Below, in pieces: positions 1 to 13,136 of a stretch of DNA of 64,000 bases (position 1 is the first letter of the stretch; every line of letters starts with the position of its first letter). The notes beneath the pieces were generated by a model, which saw only the letters and a program-made list of their open reading frames with translations, was not told where the DNA came from and did not search any database. Where the stretch lies: assembly GCF_004216755.1 (NCBI RefSeq), contig NZ_SGWZ01000001.1, forward strand, positions 930,001 through 994,000. Direction: 5' to 3'. The stretch is from Kerstersia gyiorum (GTDB taxonomy: Bacteria > Pseudomonadota > Gammaproteobacteria > Burkholderiales > Burkholderiaceae_B). A program made the position numbers and the translations under genes.

Positions 1-32
1 CTGACAGCCGGGGCGGGTGTTGCCTGGCAGGC

Positions 33-1199
33 TCAACGGCCCAGCATCGTGCCGATGCGGGCGACCGCTTCTTCCAGCTTTTCGGTTGCCGTCGCGTAGG
101 AAAAGCGCATGGCACGTGCGCCATGCGTCGGGCCGAAGTCGTGCCCGGGGACGGCGGCAATGCCGGCTTCATCGAGCAGCCGCCGCGAGAAGGCCGCGCT
201 GTCGCTGGCATGGGCGCTGATATCTGCGAAGATATAGAAAGCGCCATCAGGCCGGGCGTCCACCCGCAGGCCCAGGCGTTCGAAGGCGGGCAGCAGGAAG
301 TCGCGCCGCGCCTTGAAGATTTCCCGGCGCGCTTCGAAAATTTCCAGCGATGCCGGCTCGAAGCAGGCCAGGGCTGCGTATTGCGACAAGGCGGGCGGGC
401 AGATCATCAGGTTGGATGCCAGTTTCTCCACCACTGCTACCAGCGGCTGCGGCACGATCATCCAGCCCAGGCGCCAGCCGGTCATGTGGAAGTATTTGGA
501 AAAGCTGTTCAGGATGATCAGGTCATCGTCCAGCGACAAGGCCGAACGCGGTGCTGCTTCATAGGACAACCCCAGGTAGATCTCATCGACAATAGACAGC
601 CCGCCACGGGTGCGCACGGCCTCCAGCAGTTCGGCCAGCGCGGGGCGTGGAATGGACGTGCCGGTGGGGTTGCTGGGCGAAGCCACGAGGATGCCGCGTG
701 TTTTCGGCCCCCAGTTGGCAGCGACGCTGGCAGCGGAAAGCTGGTAGCGCTCCGACGCATGGCAGGGAATGAGGCGCGAGACGCCGCCAGCGCTGCTGAT
801 GAAATTGCGGTTGGCGGGGTAGCAGGGGTCCGGCATCAGGATTTCATCGCCGGGATTGATGAGCGTCAGCGCGGCCAGCAGCAAGGCACCTGAGGCGCCC
901 TGGGTGACGACGACGCGTGCGGGATCGACCGGCGCGCCCAGTTGCTCACCGTAATAACGGGCGATGGCTTCGCGCAGGGCCGGGATGCCCAGTGTCGGCG
1001 TGTAGCCGCTGCGGCCGTCGCGCGCAGCACGCATCAGCGCATCGAGCACGGGTTCGGGGGCAGTGAAATCGGGCTCGCCTATGCCCAGGCTGATGATATC
1101 CGCGCCGGCAGCCTGGCGCGCCAGGGCCTGCTTGAAAACTTCCATGGCCTGGAACGGCTGGATATCCAGGGTGCGCTGCGCGGGAGAGGGGGATGACAT
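33..1199 (-). CDS. PLP-dependent aminotransferase, class I/II
   Basis: This is a fold-type I aminotransferase of about 388 aa, acting in the cytosol and exchanging an amino group between an amino acid and a 2-oxo acid with pyridoxal phosphate. The PLP-binding lysine sits in the segment NSFSKYFHMTGWRLGW (near residue 233), followed by the arginine-containing stretch usual for the family. Other family signatures are SLGIGEPDF near the N terminus, GASGALLLA and SPSNPTGT. The reading frame extends upstream to 1289, but the extra 30 residues are low quality. The ATG at 1199, giving MSSPSPAQRTL, matches the usual family start, so I use it. The gene diverges from maeB. The substrate cannot be read from sequence; aspartate, alanine or valine-pyruvate type are all possible. 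Confidence 0.85.
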   Translation of the reverse strand: MSSPSPAQRTLDIQPFQAMEVFKQALARQAAGADIISLGIGEPDFTAPEPVLDALMRAARDGRSGYTPTLGIPALREAIARYYGEQLGAPVDPARVVVTQGASGALLLAALTLINPGDEILMPDPCYPANRNFISSAGGVSRLIPCHASERYQLSAASVAANWGPKTRGILVASPSNPTGTSIPRPALAELLEAVRTRGGLSIVDEIYLGLSYEAAPRSALSLDDDLIILNSFSKYFHMTGWRLGWMIVPQPLVAVVEKLASNLMICPPALSQYAALACFEPASLEIFEARREIFKARRDFLLPAFERLGLRVDARPDGAFYIFADISAHASDSAAFSRRLLDEAGIAAVPGHDFGPTHGARAMRFSYATATEKLEEAVARIGTMLGR

Positions 1200-1403
1200 G
1201 TGGGTCCTGAACGGAAGAATCGGATCAGCTGCCAGCCAGGGGGCCGGCATAAAAGGACGATTGTAGTGAGCCGCGGCGGGTCTGGCCAACCTGGCAAGGG
1301 CAGCCGTGTTGGGGGAAAGTGGCGCAATGCGGCGCTTTCCGCGTTAAGGGGCTAGAATGAGCCCCCGTATATCCCTATCATCAACACGGTTTTCGGATTC
1401 GCC

Positions 1404-3695
<2,292 letters not shown>

Positions 3696-3770
3696 TGTGT
3701 TCTCCTTGACCAGAGCTGCCGTGGCCGGTTCTCCGCCAGCCAGGCGGGTCTGCTGGTTCCCTCTGCCCGA

Positions 3771-3806
3771 CGGCGCCATTTCCAGAACGGAAGTGGCGCC
3801 GTTTTT
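3771..3806 (+). terminator. Rho-independent terminator after maeB
   Basis: A 13-bp stem (CGGCGCCATTTCC against GGAAGTGGCGCCG, one G-T pair) with loop AGAAC is followed by TTTTT. Confidence 0.9.
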
Positions 3807-4170
3807 GCATGCCGAAGGTGTTTCTGGCGGGAACCATGGCGGCGCGACAGGGTCTGGATAGGCAATGATGGATCGCGTTGTGACAACGAAATGCACGGGA
3901 AATGAAACGGCGGGAAAAAAATCCGGTATTCTTCGCCCGCGCGGTCCGGTGCAGCTTTGTCAGCCTGTCGCATCCGGCGCTTTGTCCGCCTTGCTCGTCG
4001 CAGTGCAGGATGGGTGGGGCAAGCCGGGGCAGCCGTGTCTCCAGGTGAGGCAGGCAGGAGGCTCGTCCCCCGCGTATTGCCGGGAAAACCCGGGAATTGA
4101 TTGGATTACGCTATGCCGATACGATGCGGCCTAGCGAGACTGTTACTGCGTTGTTCAGGGAGACGCAAAC
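3807..4170. other. Intergenic stretch, nothing recognised
   Basis: Short reading frames cross this stretch, but none has a recognisable protein or a convincing ribosome-binding site. It presumably holds the promoter for the barstar-like gene; no clear -35/-10 pair could be fixed. Confidence 0.5.
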
Positions 4171-4650
4171 ATGAGTTCGACCCCTTCAAACGGTCTGGCG
4201 CAGGCGCTGCAGCGCGGGGGTGCCATTGATCTGGGCAAGGCGGATGCCGCCGGCCTGGAGGCCGCCGCGTCCGCACAGGGCCTGGGTTTCTTTGTTGCCG
4301 ACTGCGACCGCGCGCGCAGTCGTTCGGCTGTGCTGCGTGCCATTGCCAAGGCTGTGGATTTCCCGGTCTTCTTCGGCAATGACATGGACAGTCTCTATGA
4401 CTGCCTGACGGATACGGTGCAAGAGCAGCGCCAGGGCGTGCTGTTGTATTTGCGCCGCCTGCATTCGGGTGATCCGGCGCTGGAAGGCGACGCGCGCGAA
4501 ATCCAGACCGTCTGCGAAAACGTGGCCGAAGCCGTGGCGGATACCGGCAAAGTCTTCGCTTTCGTGATTGAGCACGCCGGGCGCCATCCCGACCCCGAGC
4601 CGGGACGATCGCAGTCCTGGAGCGCGCAGGCCGGCGGTGACGAAGAATAA
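4171..4650 (+). CDS. Barstar-family protein
   Basis: The 159-aa product has a barstar-like core at residues about 40-115. It contains FFVADCDRARSRSAVLRAIAKAVDFPVFFGNDMDSLYDCLTD, which follows the barstar pattern of an N-terminal strand, a helix and the hallmark FP-x-FGxNxDxLxDCLTD. Barstar inhibits the secreted RNase barnase; many bacterial homologues have no cognate RNase beside them and their role is unknown. No barnase-type gene lies next to it here. The C-terminal 25 residues are polar and low in complexity (HPDPEPGRSQSWSAQAGGDEE). The ATG follows GGGAGACGCAAAC, giving a plausible Shine-Dalgarno. The family call rests on motif reading. Confidence 0.7.
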   Translation: MSSTPSNGLAQALQRGGAIDLGKADAAGLEAAASAQGLGFFVADCDRARSRSAVLRAIAKAVDFPVFFGNDMDSLYDCLTDTVQEQRQGVLLYLRRLHSGDPALEGDAREIQTVCENVAEAVADTGKVFAFVIEHAGRHPDPEPGRSQSWSAQAGGDEE

Positions 4651-4748
4651 GCCTGTGTGGCGGGCCGGGTCGTACAACCAGACGCCGGTCCGCGTGGTTT
4701 CCTTTTTCAATAAATGTCAGGTTCCTGTCCCTGCGGCCTGGCCAGCGT

Positions 4749-4785
4749 TACAATAGCGTGAAAGGCACTGTCCGAGGACAGTGCC
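4749..4785 (+). promoter_or_regulatory. lpxC leader: -10-like box and perfect palindrome
   Basis: TACAAT at 4749-4754 is a good -10 box, though no strong -35 was seen. Just downstream, at 4764-4785, is a perfect inverted repeat: GGCACTGTCC, 2 nt, GGACAGTGCC. It would lie at the start of the transcript, so it could be an operator or a 5' leader hairpin. Confidence 0.4.
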
Positions 4786-4816
4786 GCTTCGGGTTCATCT
4801 TTTTCCTGTCCGTATC

Positions 4817-5743
4817 ATGCTCCGTCAACGCACCATCAAAAATGTCGTACGCACCGCTGGCGTTGGCCTGCATTCAGGCCTGCGGGTAGAGCTCGTCATG
4901 CGTCCGGCGGCACCTGATACCGGCATCGTCTTCCATCGCGTAGACCTGCCGGAAGTGGTCGATCTGCCGGCTCAGGCCGATCAGGTCGGTGATACCCGCC
5001 TGGCATCCGTGCTGCAGCAGGGCAATGTGCGCGTTTCCACCGTGGAGCACATCATGTCGGCGCTGGCCGGCCTGGGGATAGACAATATCCATATCGACCT
5101 GACGGCCGAAGAAGTGCCCATCATGGACGGCAGTGCCGGTACCTTCGTCTACCTGCTGCGCTCGGCTGGTATCGAGGAACAGAAAGCGCCCAAGAAATTC
5201 CTGCGCGTGCTCAAGACCGTCGAAGTGCGCGAAGGCGAAGGCCGCAATGAAAAATGGGCGCGCCTGGAACCCTACAACGGTTTCTCCATGTCGTTTTCCA
5301 TCGACTTCCATCACCCGGCCATCGACGCAACGGCGGGGTTCGCGGAAATCGACTTCGCTACCCATTCCTACACGCGCGAGATCGCCCGTGCGCGCACCTT
5401 TGGTTTCGTCAACGATGTGGAAGCCCTGCGTGCCGTCGGCCTGGCGCGGGGCGGCAGCCTGGACAATGCCATCGTGATGGACGAGTACCGTGTGCTCAAC
5501 AACGATGGCCTGCGCTATGACGACGAGTTCGTCAAACACAAGATCCTGGACGCCATTGGCGATCTTTACCTGATCGGCAAGCCGCTGATGGCGCGCTATG
5601 TGGCCTGCAAGTCGGGTCACGCACTGAACAACCGTATTTCCCGCGCCCTGCTGGAGCAGCAGGATGCCTGGGAAATCGTCACTTTCGAAGAAGAGCCAGC
5701 GGAAAGTGCGCCTGTCTTCCAGCGCGCCTGGAAGCTGGCCTGA
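4817..5743 (+). CDS. lpxC: UDP-3-O-acyl-N-acetylglucosamine deacetylase
   Basis: LpxC is the zinc deacetylase that carries out the first committed step of lipid A synthesis. The 308-aa length is normal. The zinc ligands are visible: His78 in STVEHIMSALAGLG, and His241 and Asp245 in KHKILDAIGDLYLIGKP. The catalytic base region EEVPIMDGSA and the late SGHALNN histidine are also present. The open frame extends to 4781, but MLRQRTIKNVVRTAGVGLHSG at 4817 is the standard LpxC N terminus, so that start is used. A perfect palindrome lies in the leader and a terminator follows the gene. In enterobacteria LpxC is controlled by FtsH proteolysis; nothing in this sequence shows whether that applies here. 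Confidence 0.97.
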   Translation: MLRQRTIKNVVRTAGVGLHSGLRVELVMRPAAPDTGIVFHRVDLPEVVDLPAQADQVGDTRLASVLQQGNVRVSTVEHIMSALAGLGIDNIHIDLTAEEVPIMDGSAGTFVYLLRSAGIEEQKAPKKFLRVLKTVEVREGEGRNEKWARLEPYNGFSMSFSIDFHHPAIDATAGFAEIDFATHSYTREIARARTFGFVNDVEALRAVGLARGGSLDNAIVMDEYRVLNNDGLRYDDEFVKHKILDAIGDLYLIGKPLMARYVACKSGHALNNRISRALLEQQDAWEIVTFEEEPAESAPVFQRAWKLA

Positions 5744-5829
5744 TTGCCCTGTTGCGGCGGCGTGTCCCAGCCTCGGGGCGGCTGCCTTGAAGCCTGATAG
5801 GCCAGGCGCGAACGGGTGCCGGAAACACA

Positions 5830-5874
5830 CTGCCCCTGTTGCTGGATCTTGACCAGCCACAGGGGCAGTTTTTT
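5830..5874 (+). terminator. Rho-independent terminator after lpxC
   Basis: Stem CTGCCCCTGT against ACAGGGGCAG is followed by TTTTTT. It lies between lpxC and the convergent DUF721 gene. Confidence 0.85.
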
Positions 5875-5934
5875 GCGGGGCAGATGTGCTGGACACGCGT
5901 GTCCAGCCGCCGCTGCTGGCCTGCCAGGGAGAGA

Positions 5935-6432
5935 TCAGTTGGTGGAATCGTCTGATTTTTCTGGCGCATGGTGGCGCAGCAGGCGAGCGACGGCATCGGC
6001 CAGCGGGCCGGGCTGTAAATCCTGGTGCAGTTCGGAAAAAGCCTGCAGCGCAGAGGCGTCCAGCGGGCGGGCCATGGGCTTGGGCCGTTGCCATTGAGAC
6101 TTCAATTGTCGCAAATCTGCTTGAATCCTGATGCTAATTTCTGTAAGGTTCCAGCCTTGAGCGCAGAGCGTCCTGCTGATAGAGGGCGCCAATTGCCGTA
6201 TTTTTGCCGCGTGGGCGGCACTGGGAACCGCCAGCAACAGACGGTTCTGTTCGGCGCGCGCAACCTCACAGACCGCCCCCAGGGCGGTCGGCAGTATCTT
6301 TTGCAGCGCCTCCTGTATCTGGATGTGGTGCTTGGCGACGGCCATGATGCTGGAGCCGCCAGGGCTGGCATCCAGCCAATGTTGTATCCGGCTGTCGGTC
6401 GTGCGGGAACGCATGTTCTTGGCGGTGGTCAT
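5935..6432 (-). CDS. DUF721 / DciA-like protein
   Basis: The 165-aa protein has a DUF721 domain at residues about 10-105 (IQHWLDASPGG, ALQKILPTALGAVCEVARAEQNRLLLAV, SAAHAAKIRQLAPSI). In bacteria that lack DnaC or DnaI, DUF721 proteins of the DciA type help load the replicative helicase DnaB. The position beside lpxC, the M23 peptidase and secA is the usual one in Burkholderiales. It diverges from the M23 peptidase with only 32 bp between start codons, so the two promoters must overlap. The C-terminal 50 residues (KSQWQRPKPMARPLDASALQ and beyond) look flexible. DciA function is inferred from family and position. Confidence 0.7.
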   Translation of the reverse strand: MTTAKNMRSRTTDSRIQHWLDASPGGSSIMAVAKHHIQIQEALQKILPTALGAVCEVARAEQNRLLLAVPSAAHAAKIRQLAPSISRTLCAQGWNLTEISIRIQADLRQLKSQWQRPKPMARPLDASALQAFSELHQDLQPGPLADAVARLLRHHAPEKSDDSTN

Positions 6433-6464
6433 ACAGTGGCTGCAAGGTTCAAGGGAAGTCTTTA

Positions 6465-7457
6465 ATGAAGATCATGATAGTTCACCGCAGCGGCGGTGAG
6501 GTGACGCGGCGGGTGCTGGGCGGCCTTCCCGTGACACTGCTGCTGATGGCCGGACTGGTGGCGGCCGCGGCACTGGGCGCGCTGGGCATGCGCTACTGGG
6601 ACGTGCGCGGGGGCGTACCGCGTGAAGGTATCATGCCGCCCGAACAAGTGTTGCGGGATTCCGCATTTTTGCGTGACAACGTCGGCATGCTTGCCGGCAA
6701 GGTCGGCGATCTTCAGGCGCGCCTGGCGACGCTCGACGGCCTGGGCAGGCGCCTGGCCAACCGCGCTGGCCTGCGTGTGCCGGAAGGTGAGTTCCATGCC
6801 GCTGCCAGTGGCGGCGCCCTGAGCCCGGTCGATGGCGTCATGGATGATACCGATGGCGCGGCGACGGTGCCGCGCTACAGCGCAGAGGACATCGGCCGCC
6901 TGCTGGATGAACTGCAGCGCAAGCTGGAAGAGCAGTCCGGCATGTATACGGTGCTCGATGCCGCGCTCACGCGGCAGGGCGCGGACAAGGCACGGCTGCC
7001 TACGCGCCAGCCGCTGGCTGAGAAATATCCCTACCTGTCTTCATCCTATGGCTGGCGCCGTAACCCTGTGACTGGCCGTATGTCCATGCACGAAGGCCTG
7101 GATTTTGCCGCGCCTCCTGGTACCCCCATTGTGGCAGCATCGGGCGGTGTGGTGGTCGAGTCGCGCTACCACAATGCCTATGGCAACCTGGTGGAAATCG
7201 ACCACGGCGACGGCCTGATCACGCGTTACGCGCATGCGCGCAAGCTGCTGGTGAAAACCGGCGACCTCGTCGCACCGGGCCAGCCCATCGCGGAAGTTGG
7301 CTCGACCGGGCGCTCCACCGGCCCCCATTTGCATTTCGAAGTGCGGATGGCGGGACAGGCGCTGGACCCCAAGCTGTTCCTGGCTGCGAATGCATCTCAA
7401 AGCACTTTGGCGGGTATTTTGGACGAAGCCGGGAATAAGTCGGCCCGACTGCGTTAA
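6465..7457 (+). CDS. M23-family peptidoglycan endopeptidase, membrane-anchored
   Basis: The 330-aa protein starts with a short cytoplasmic tail and one transmembrane segment (residues about 20-44, VTLLLMAGLVAAAALGALGM). A coiled-coil-like periplasmic region follows, then a LytM/M23 domain at residues about 190-310. The zinc site is intact: His209 and Asp213 in MHEGLDFA, and His288-x-His290 in GPHLHFEVR. GNLVEIDHGDGLITRYAH and VGSTGRSTG are also typical. Such proteins cut peptide crosslinks in the cell wall or activate amidases. The start codon follows AGGGAAG. The gene lies 50 bp before secA on the same strand, the usual arrangement in this group. Confidence 0.9.
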   Translation: MKIMIVHRSGGEVTRRVLGGLPVTLLLMAGLVAAAALGALGMRYWDVRGGVPREGIMPPEQVLRDSAFLRDNVGMLAGKVGDLQARLATLDGLGRRLANRAGLRVPEGEFHAAASGGALSPVDGVMDDTDGAATVPRYSAEDIGRLLDELQRKLEEQSGMYTVLDAALTRQGADKARLPTRQPLAEKYPYLSSSYGWRRNPVTGRMSMHEGLDFAAPPGTPIVAASGGVVVESRYHNAYGNLVEIDHGDGLITRYAHARKLLVKTGDLVAPGQPIAEVGSTGRSTGPHLHFEVRMAGQALDPKLFLAANASQSTLAGILDEAGNKSARLR

Positions 7458-7507
7458 ACTGGGCTGTTTCCTTGTGCGGCGAGTCCGCTAACTGTGTCCC
7501 CACTCGC

Positions 7508-10219
<2,712 letters not shown>

Positions 10220-10280
10220 GTCGGCTAAAGGCTGGCAGGCTGCACTGACAGCCCTTCGTAGCAGGGGCTATCGGATAAGG

Positions 10281-10317
10281 GGCGTGAAATAGGCAATGGC
10301 CTGTTTCACGCCTTTTT
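10281..10317 (+). terminator. Rho-independent terminator after secA
   Basis: Stem GGCGTGAAATAGG against CCTGTTTCACGCC is followed by TTTTT. Confidence 0.9.
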
Positions 10318-10336
10318 GTTTTCGGACCGTGTCTGA

Positions 10337-10731
10337 ATGCAGGTGTCAGGACGACAGGAGGCAAGCCTGCGATTGGGTACAAGTTTGCCGCCGACGCGAG
10401 GGCTGGCGCTCAGTCATGACCTGGTATTCAAGACCCTGTTTACGCGGCAGTTGCACTTGCTTTCCGACTTGATCAATACAGTGTGCGACCGCTACCCCCA
10501 GTGGCCTTTGCGCAATATGTTCTACCTGGCCCGGATGCTTTCGGATCAGCTCTCGGCGGCCGGAAATATCAATCACTTAAACCTGCTGTCAGTATCAGCT
10601 TGCTGGTACGGAAATTTGGCGCAGTATCCGCAGACAGTCAACGTTGCCTGTCCGAGGCCAGCGTGACCAAACTGGAGCAATGGACCGAGCAGTTGTTCGA
10701 CGCAGCGACCCAGCAAGACCTCTTCCGCTAG
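10337..10731 (+). pseudogene. Remnant of an Rpn / PD-(D/E)XK nuclease-family transposase
   Basis: Two frames together give a degraded member of the Rpn (recombination-promoting nuclease) family. The first frame has the typical opening SHDLVFKTLFTRQLHLLSDLIN, then skips the expected catalytic middle and resumes at LRNMFYLARMLSDQLSAAG. About 10560-10565 the match moves to the other frame as KYQSLKPAVSISLL, which fits the family's LKPVISISIL strand, and it ends at 10731. The remnant therefore carries a large internal deletion and a 1-nt frameshift. The expected PD-(D/E)XK residues are missing, so it should be inactive. The family call is by motif recognition. Confidence 0.55.
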
Positions 10732-10781
10732 GCTTGCTGGCCGCCGGAAGGCTTGGGCGGGTCAGGGGCCGCGTGTGAGCC

Positions 10782-12248
10782 TCAGACCAGGAAGATGGTT
10801 GCCAGGCCCAGGAAGATGAAAAAGCCGAGACTGTCGGTCGCGAAAGTCAGTAGCACAGAAGAGCCCAGGGCCGGGTCCTTGCCGAAGCGAGCACGGACCA
10901 TGGGGACCAGCACCCCTACGCCTGCGCCTACCAGCATATTGCAGACCATGGCGCCCATCATGACGAGGGCAATGGATATTTCGCCGGAGATGAACCAGGC
11001 GAAGCCCCCGGCGACCAGGCTGCCGCACAGCCCGACCAGCAATGTGACGCTGAGTTCTTTCTTGATCAGCCGCCAGACGTTGTCTGGCGTAACGCGCCCG
11101 ACCGCCAGCGCGCGGATGATCATGGTCATGGTCTGATTGCCCGAGTTGCCACCGATCCCGGCGACGATGGACATGAGGAAGGCCAGGATGACGATGTGGC
11201 TGACGGTATCTTCAAAGCGCGAGGCAACAATGGAAGCGATGGCGGCGGTACAGAGGTTGAGCAGCAGCCAGGGCGCCCGGTTGCGCATGGCGGCGCGCAT
11301 GGGGGCGAAGATGTCTTCTTCCTGCATCCCGGCGCGTGACAGGGCTTGTTCATCGGAATCTTCGCGGATCACGTCCACGACATCCGCGATGGTCACGCGG
11401 CCGATGAGTCTGCCTTGTTCATCCGTGACGGGGGCGGACACCAGATCGTAGCGTTCGAAGGCGCCGGCGGCGTCGGCATCGGAATCGGTCGGGCTGAGCG
11501 CCAGGAAATCCGGGCTCATGACGTCGCGCACATCGGTTTCAGGTTCCGAGACCAGCAGTCGCGTCAAGGGCAGCGTGCCTTGCAGGCGGTCCTGGCGGTC
11601 GACGACGAAGATCTGGTCGGTATGGTCGGGCAGTTCGCCCAGGCGGCGCAGGTAGCGCAGGACGACCTCCAGGGTGACGTCTTCGCGCACGCGCACCATT
11701 TCGAAGTCCATGATGGCGCCGACACTGTCTTCGGGGTAGCCCATGGCCGTCAGCAGACGCGCGCGTTCCTCGTCGGTCAGTCCCTTCTGGACTTCCGCGA
11801 CGACATCCGGCGGCAGGTCGGGCGCGATATCCGCCAGTTCGTCGGCATCCATGTCGCTGGTGGCGGCCACCAGATCCTGGCGGTCCATCGCCTCAATCAG
11901 CGATTCACGCACCCAGTCGTCGACTTCCAGCAGCACGTCCGCATCGTGGCTGTGATCCACCAGGCTCCAGATGATCTGGCGTTCATCCTTGGGCAGGGAC
12001 TCAAGGATGAAGGCGATATCAGCCGGATGCAGCTGATCCACCAGCAGCTTGATTTCCGCATCGTGCTGCCGGTGCAGCAGGTTTTCCATCAGGCCGGCGC
12101 GGTCGTTCTCGGCGTATTGGCGATGGGCCAGTTCGGAAACCAGTTGCTGCCGGCGCAGCAAATCCTGTACCTGGCGCAGGGCGAGCTGGGCGTCTTCCGG
12201 GTCCAGGCGGCGCGGTGCGGGGGGAGTACTGGAGGCGATCGTCATCAA
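10782..12248 (-). CDS. mgtE: Magnesium transporter MgtE
   Basis: The 488-aa protein has MgtE architecture. A cytoplasmic N domain of helical repeats (residues about 40-160, HPADIAFILESLPKDERQIIW) comes first. A CBS pair follows at about 165-290 (RVREDVTLEVVLRYLRR, VMSPDFLALSPTDS, YDLVSAPVTDEQGRLIGRVTIADVVDVI). Five transmembrane helices lie at about 325-488, with GIGGNSGNQTMTMIIRALA and LVGAGVGVLVPM lining the pore. MgtE is a Mg2+ channel gated by Mg2+ bound to the N and CBS domains. The N-terminal leader is longer than in Thermus MgtE. It lies 20 bp downstream of the thioesterase gene and is probably co-transcribed. No Mg2+ riboswitch was seen upstream. Confidence 0.95.
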   Translation of the reverse strand: MMTIASSTPPAPRRLDPEDAQLALRQVQDLLRRQQLVSELAHRQYAENDRAGLMENLLHRQHDAEIKLLVDQLHPADIAFILESLPKDERQIIWSLVDHSHDADVLLEVDDWVRESLIEAMDRQDLVAATSDMDADELADIAPDLPPDVVAEVQKGLTDEERARLLTAMGYPEDSVGAIMDFEMVRVREDVTLEVVLRYLRRLGELPDHTDQIFVVDRQDRLQGTLPLTRLLVSEPETDVRDVMSPDFLALSPTDSDADAAGAFERYDLVSAPVTDEQGRLIGRVTIADVVDVIREDSDEQALSRAGMQEEDIFAPMRAAMRNRAPWLLLNLCTAAIASIVASRFEDTVSHIVILAFLMSIVAGIGGNSGNQTMTMIIRALAVGRVTPDNVWRLIKKELSVTLLVGLCGSLVAGGFAWFISGEISIALVMMGAMVCNMLVGAGVGVLVPMVRARFGKDPALGSSVLLTFATDSLGFFIFLGLATIFLV

Positions 12249-12268
12249 TGGGTTCCTGCTACGCGGGT

Positions 12269-12706
12269 TCAGGCCGTGGGCAGCTTGCGTTTCTTGCCAG
12301 CTTCATCCATGGCGACATAGGTTAACGTCGCTTCGGTGACCTTGACGATATCGCCGATGAGGCGTCGTTGTGCGAAAACATCGACGCGCACGGTCACCGA
12401 GGTTGTGCCGACACGGGTGATCTCGGCATAGAAGGCGAGCAGGTCGCCCACGCCCACAGGCTGGCGGAATTGCATGGCGTTGACCGCCACGGTGCCAACG
12501 CGGCCTTGGGCCAGCTGGGCCGCCACAATGGCGCCAGCCACGTCGATATGGGACATGATCCAGCCGCCGAAAACATCGCCGTAGTAATTGGCGTCGGCCG
12601 GCATGGGAACGACGCGCAGGGTGGCGTGCTTGCCTTCGGGCCAGTCGGGCAGGGTTTCCACGCCGGGATTGGGCGCCGCCGGTTGCTGGGAGGGGGTGAT
12701 GCTCAT
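12269..12706 (-). CDS. Acyl-CoA thioesterase, hotdog fold (YciA-like)
   Basis: The 145-aa single-hotdog protein has the YciA/BACH-type signature: DVFGGWIMSHIDVAGAIVAAQ, with the catalytic aspartate region, followed by VAVNAMQFRQPVGVGDLLAFYAEI. It hydrolyses acyl-CoA thioesters in the cytosol, probably as a hexamer by analogy with the family; substrate range cannot be read. The N terminus has a proline-rich lead (TPSQQPAAPNPGVETLPDWPEGK). mgtE lies 20 bp downstream on the same strand, suggesting one transcript with this gene first. Confidence 0.85.
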   Translation of the reverse strand: MSITPSQQPAAPNPGVETLPDWPEGKHATLRVVPMPADANYYGDVFGGWIMSHIDVAGAIVAAQLAQGRVGTVAVNAMQFRQPVGVGDLLAFYAEITRVGTTSVTVRVDVFAQRRLIGDIVKVTEATLTYVAMDEAGKKRKLPTA

Positions 12707-13136
12707 GATGCCTGAAGTCCTTGTCGACTCAATTGAGAAAAATGGTGGCGATTATGCAGGAAAGGCCAGTCTCGGGCGAGCGCTGTGCACGGGCCGGGAC
12801 AGGCCGGATGCTGTTTCTGGAAAACAGTGCCAGCTGCCATGCCAGGGCATGCGCCACCTTCGCTGTCCTGTCAGCAGGACTCCGGCGGCGTAGCGGGAAA
12901 ACCATGATGATAGCCCCCATGAGGCCTTTGGGGCGAGGGTTGGTATGTTGGTAGCGTGTTTCGGTAATACGGCGAGGATGGGAAAGGGGGTGCAGGGTCC
13001 GGGCCGGTGGTAGGCCCGGAAGGGGCAGCGGGGGAGACGGACCAAGACATCGGTTCCGACCCCGGGGCGCCTGGCGCATCACAGGATCAGGCCTGGCCCC
13101 GGGGCTCAGGCCGCGGGGCTGTTGTGCGGGCGCAGC
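12707..13136. other. Intergenic stretch, no gene recognised
   Basis: This 430-bp GC-rich stretch separates the thioesterase gene from the M20 gene, both on the minus strand. It includes palindromic CCCCGGGG blocks near 13059 and 13098 that could fold as a hairpin after the M20 gene, but no T-run makes it a clear terminator. Frames here have no recognisable product. Confidence 0.5.
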
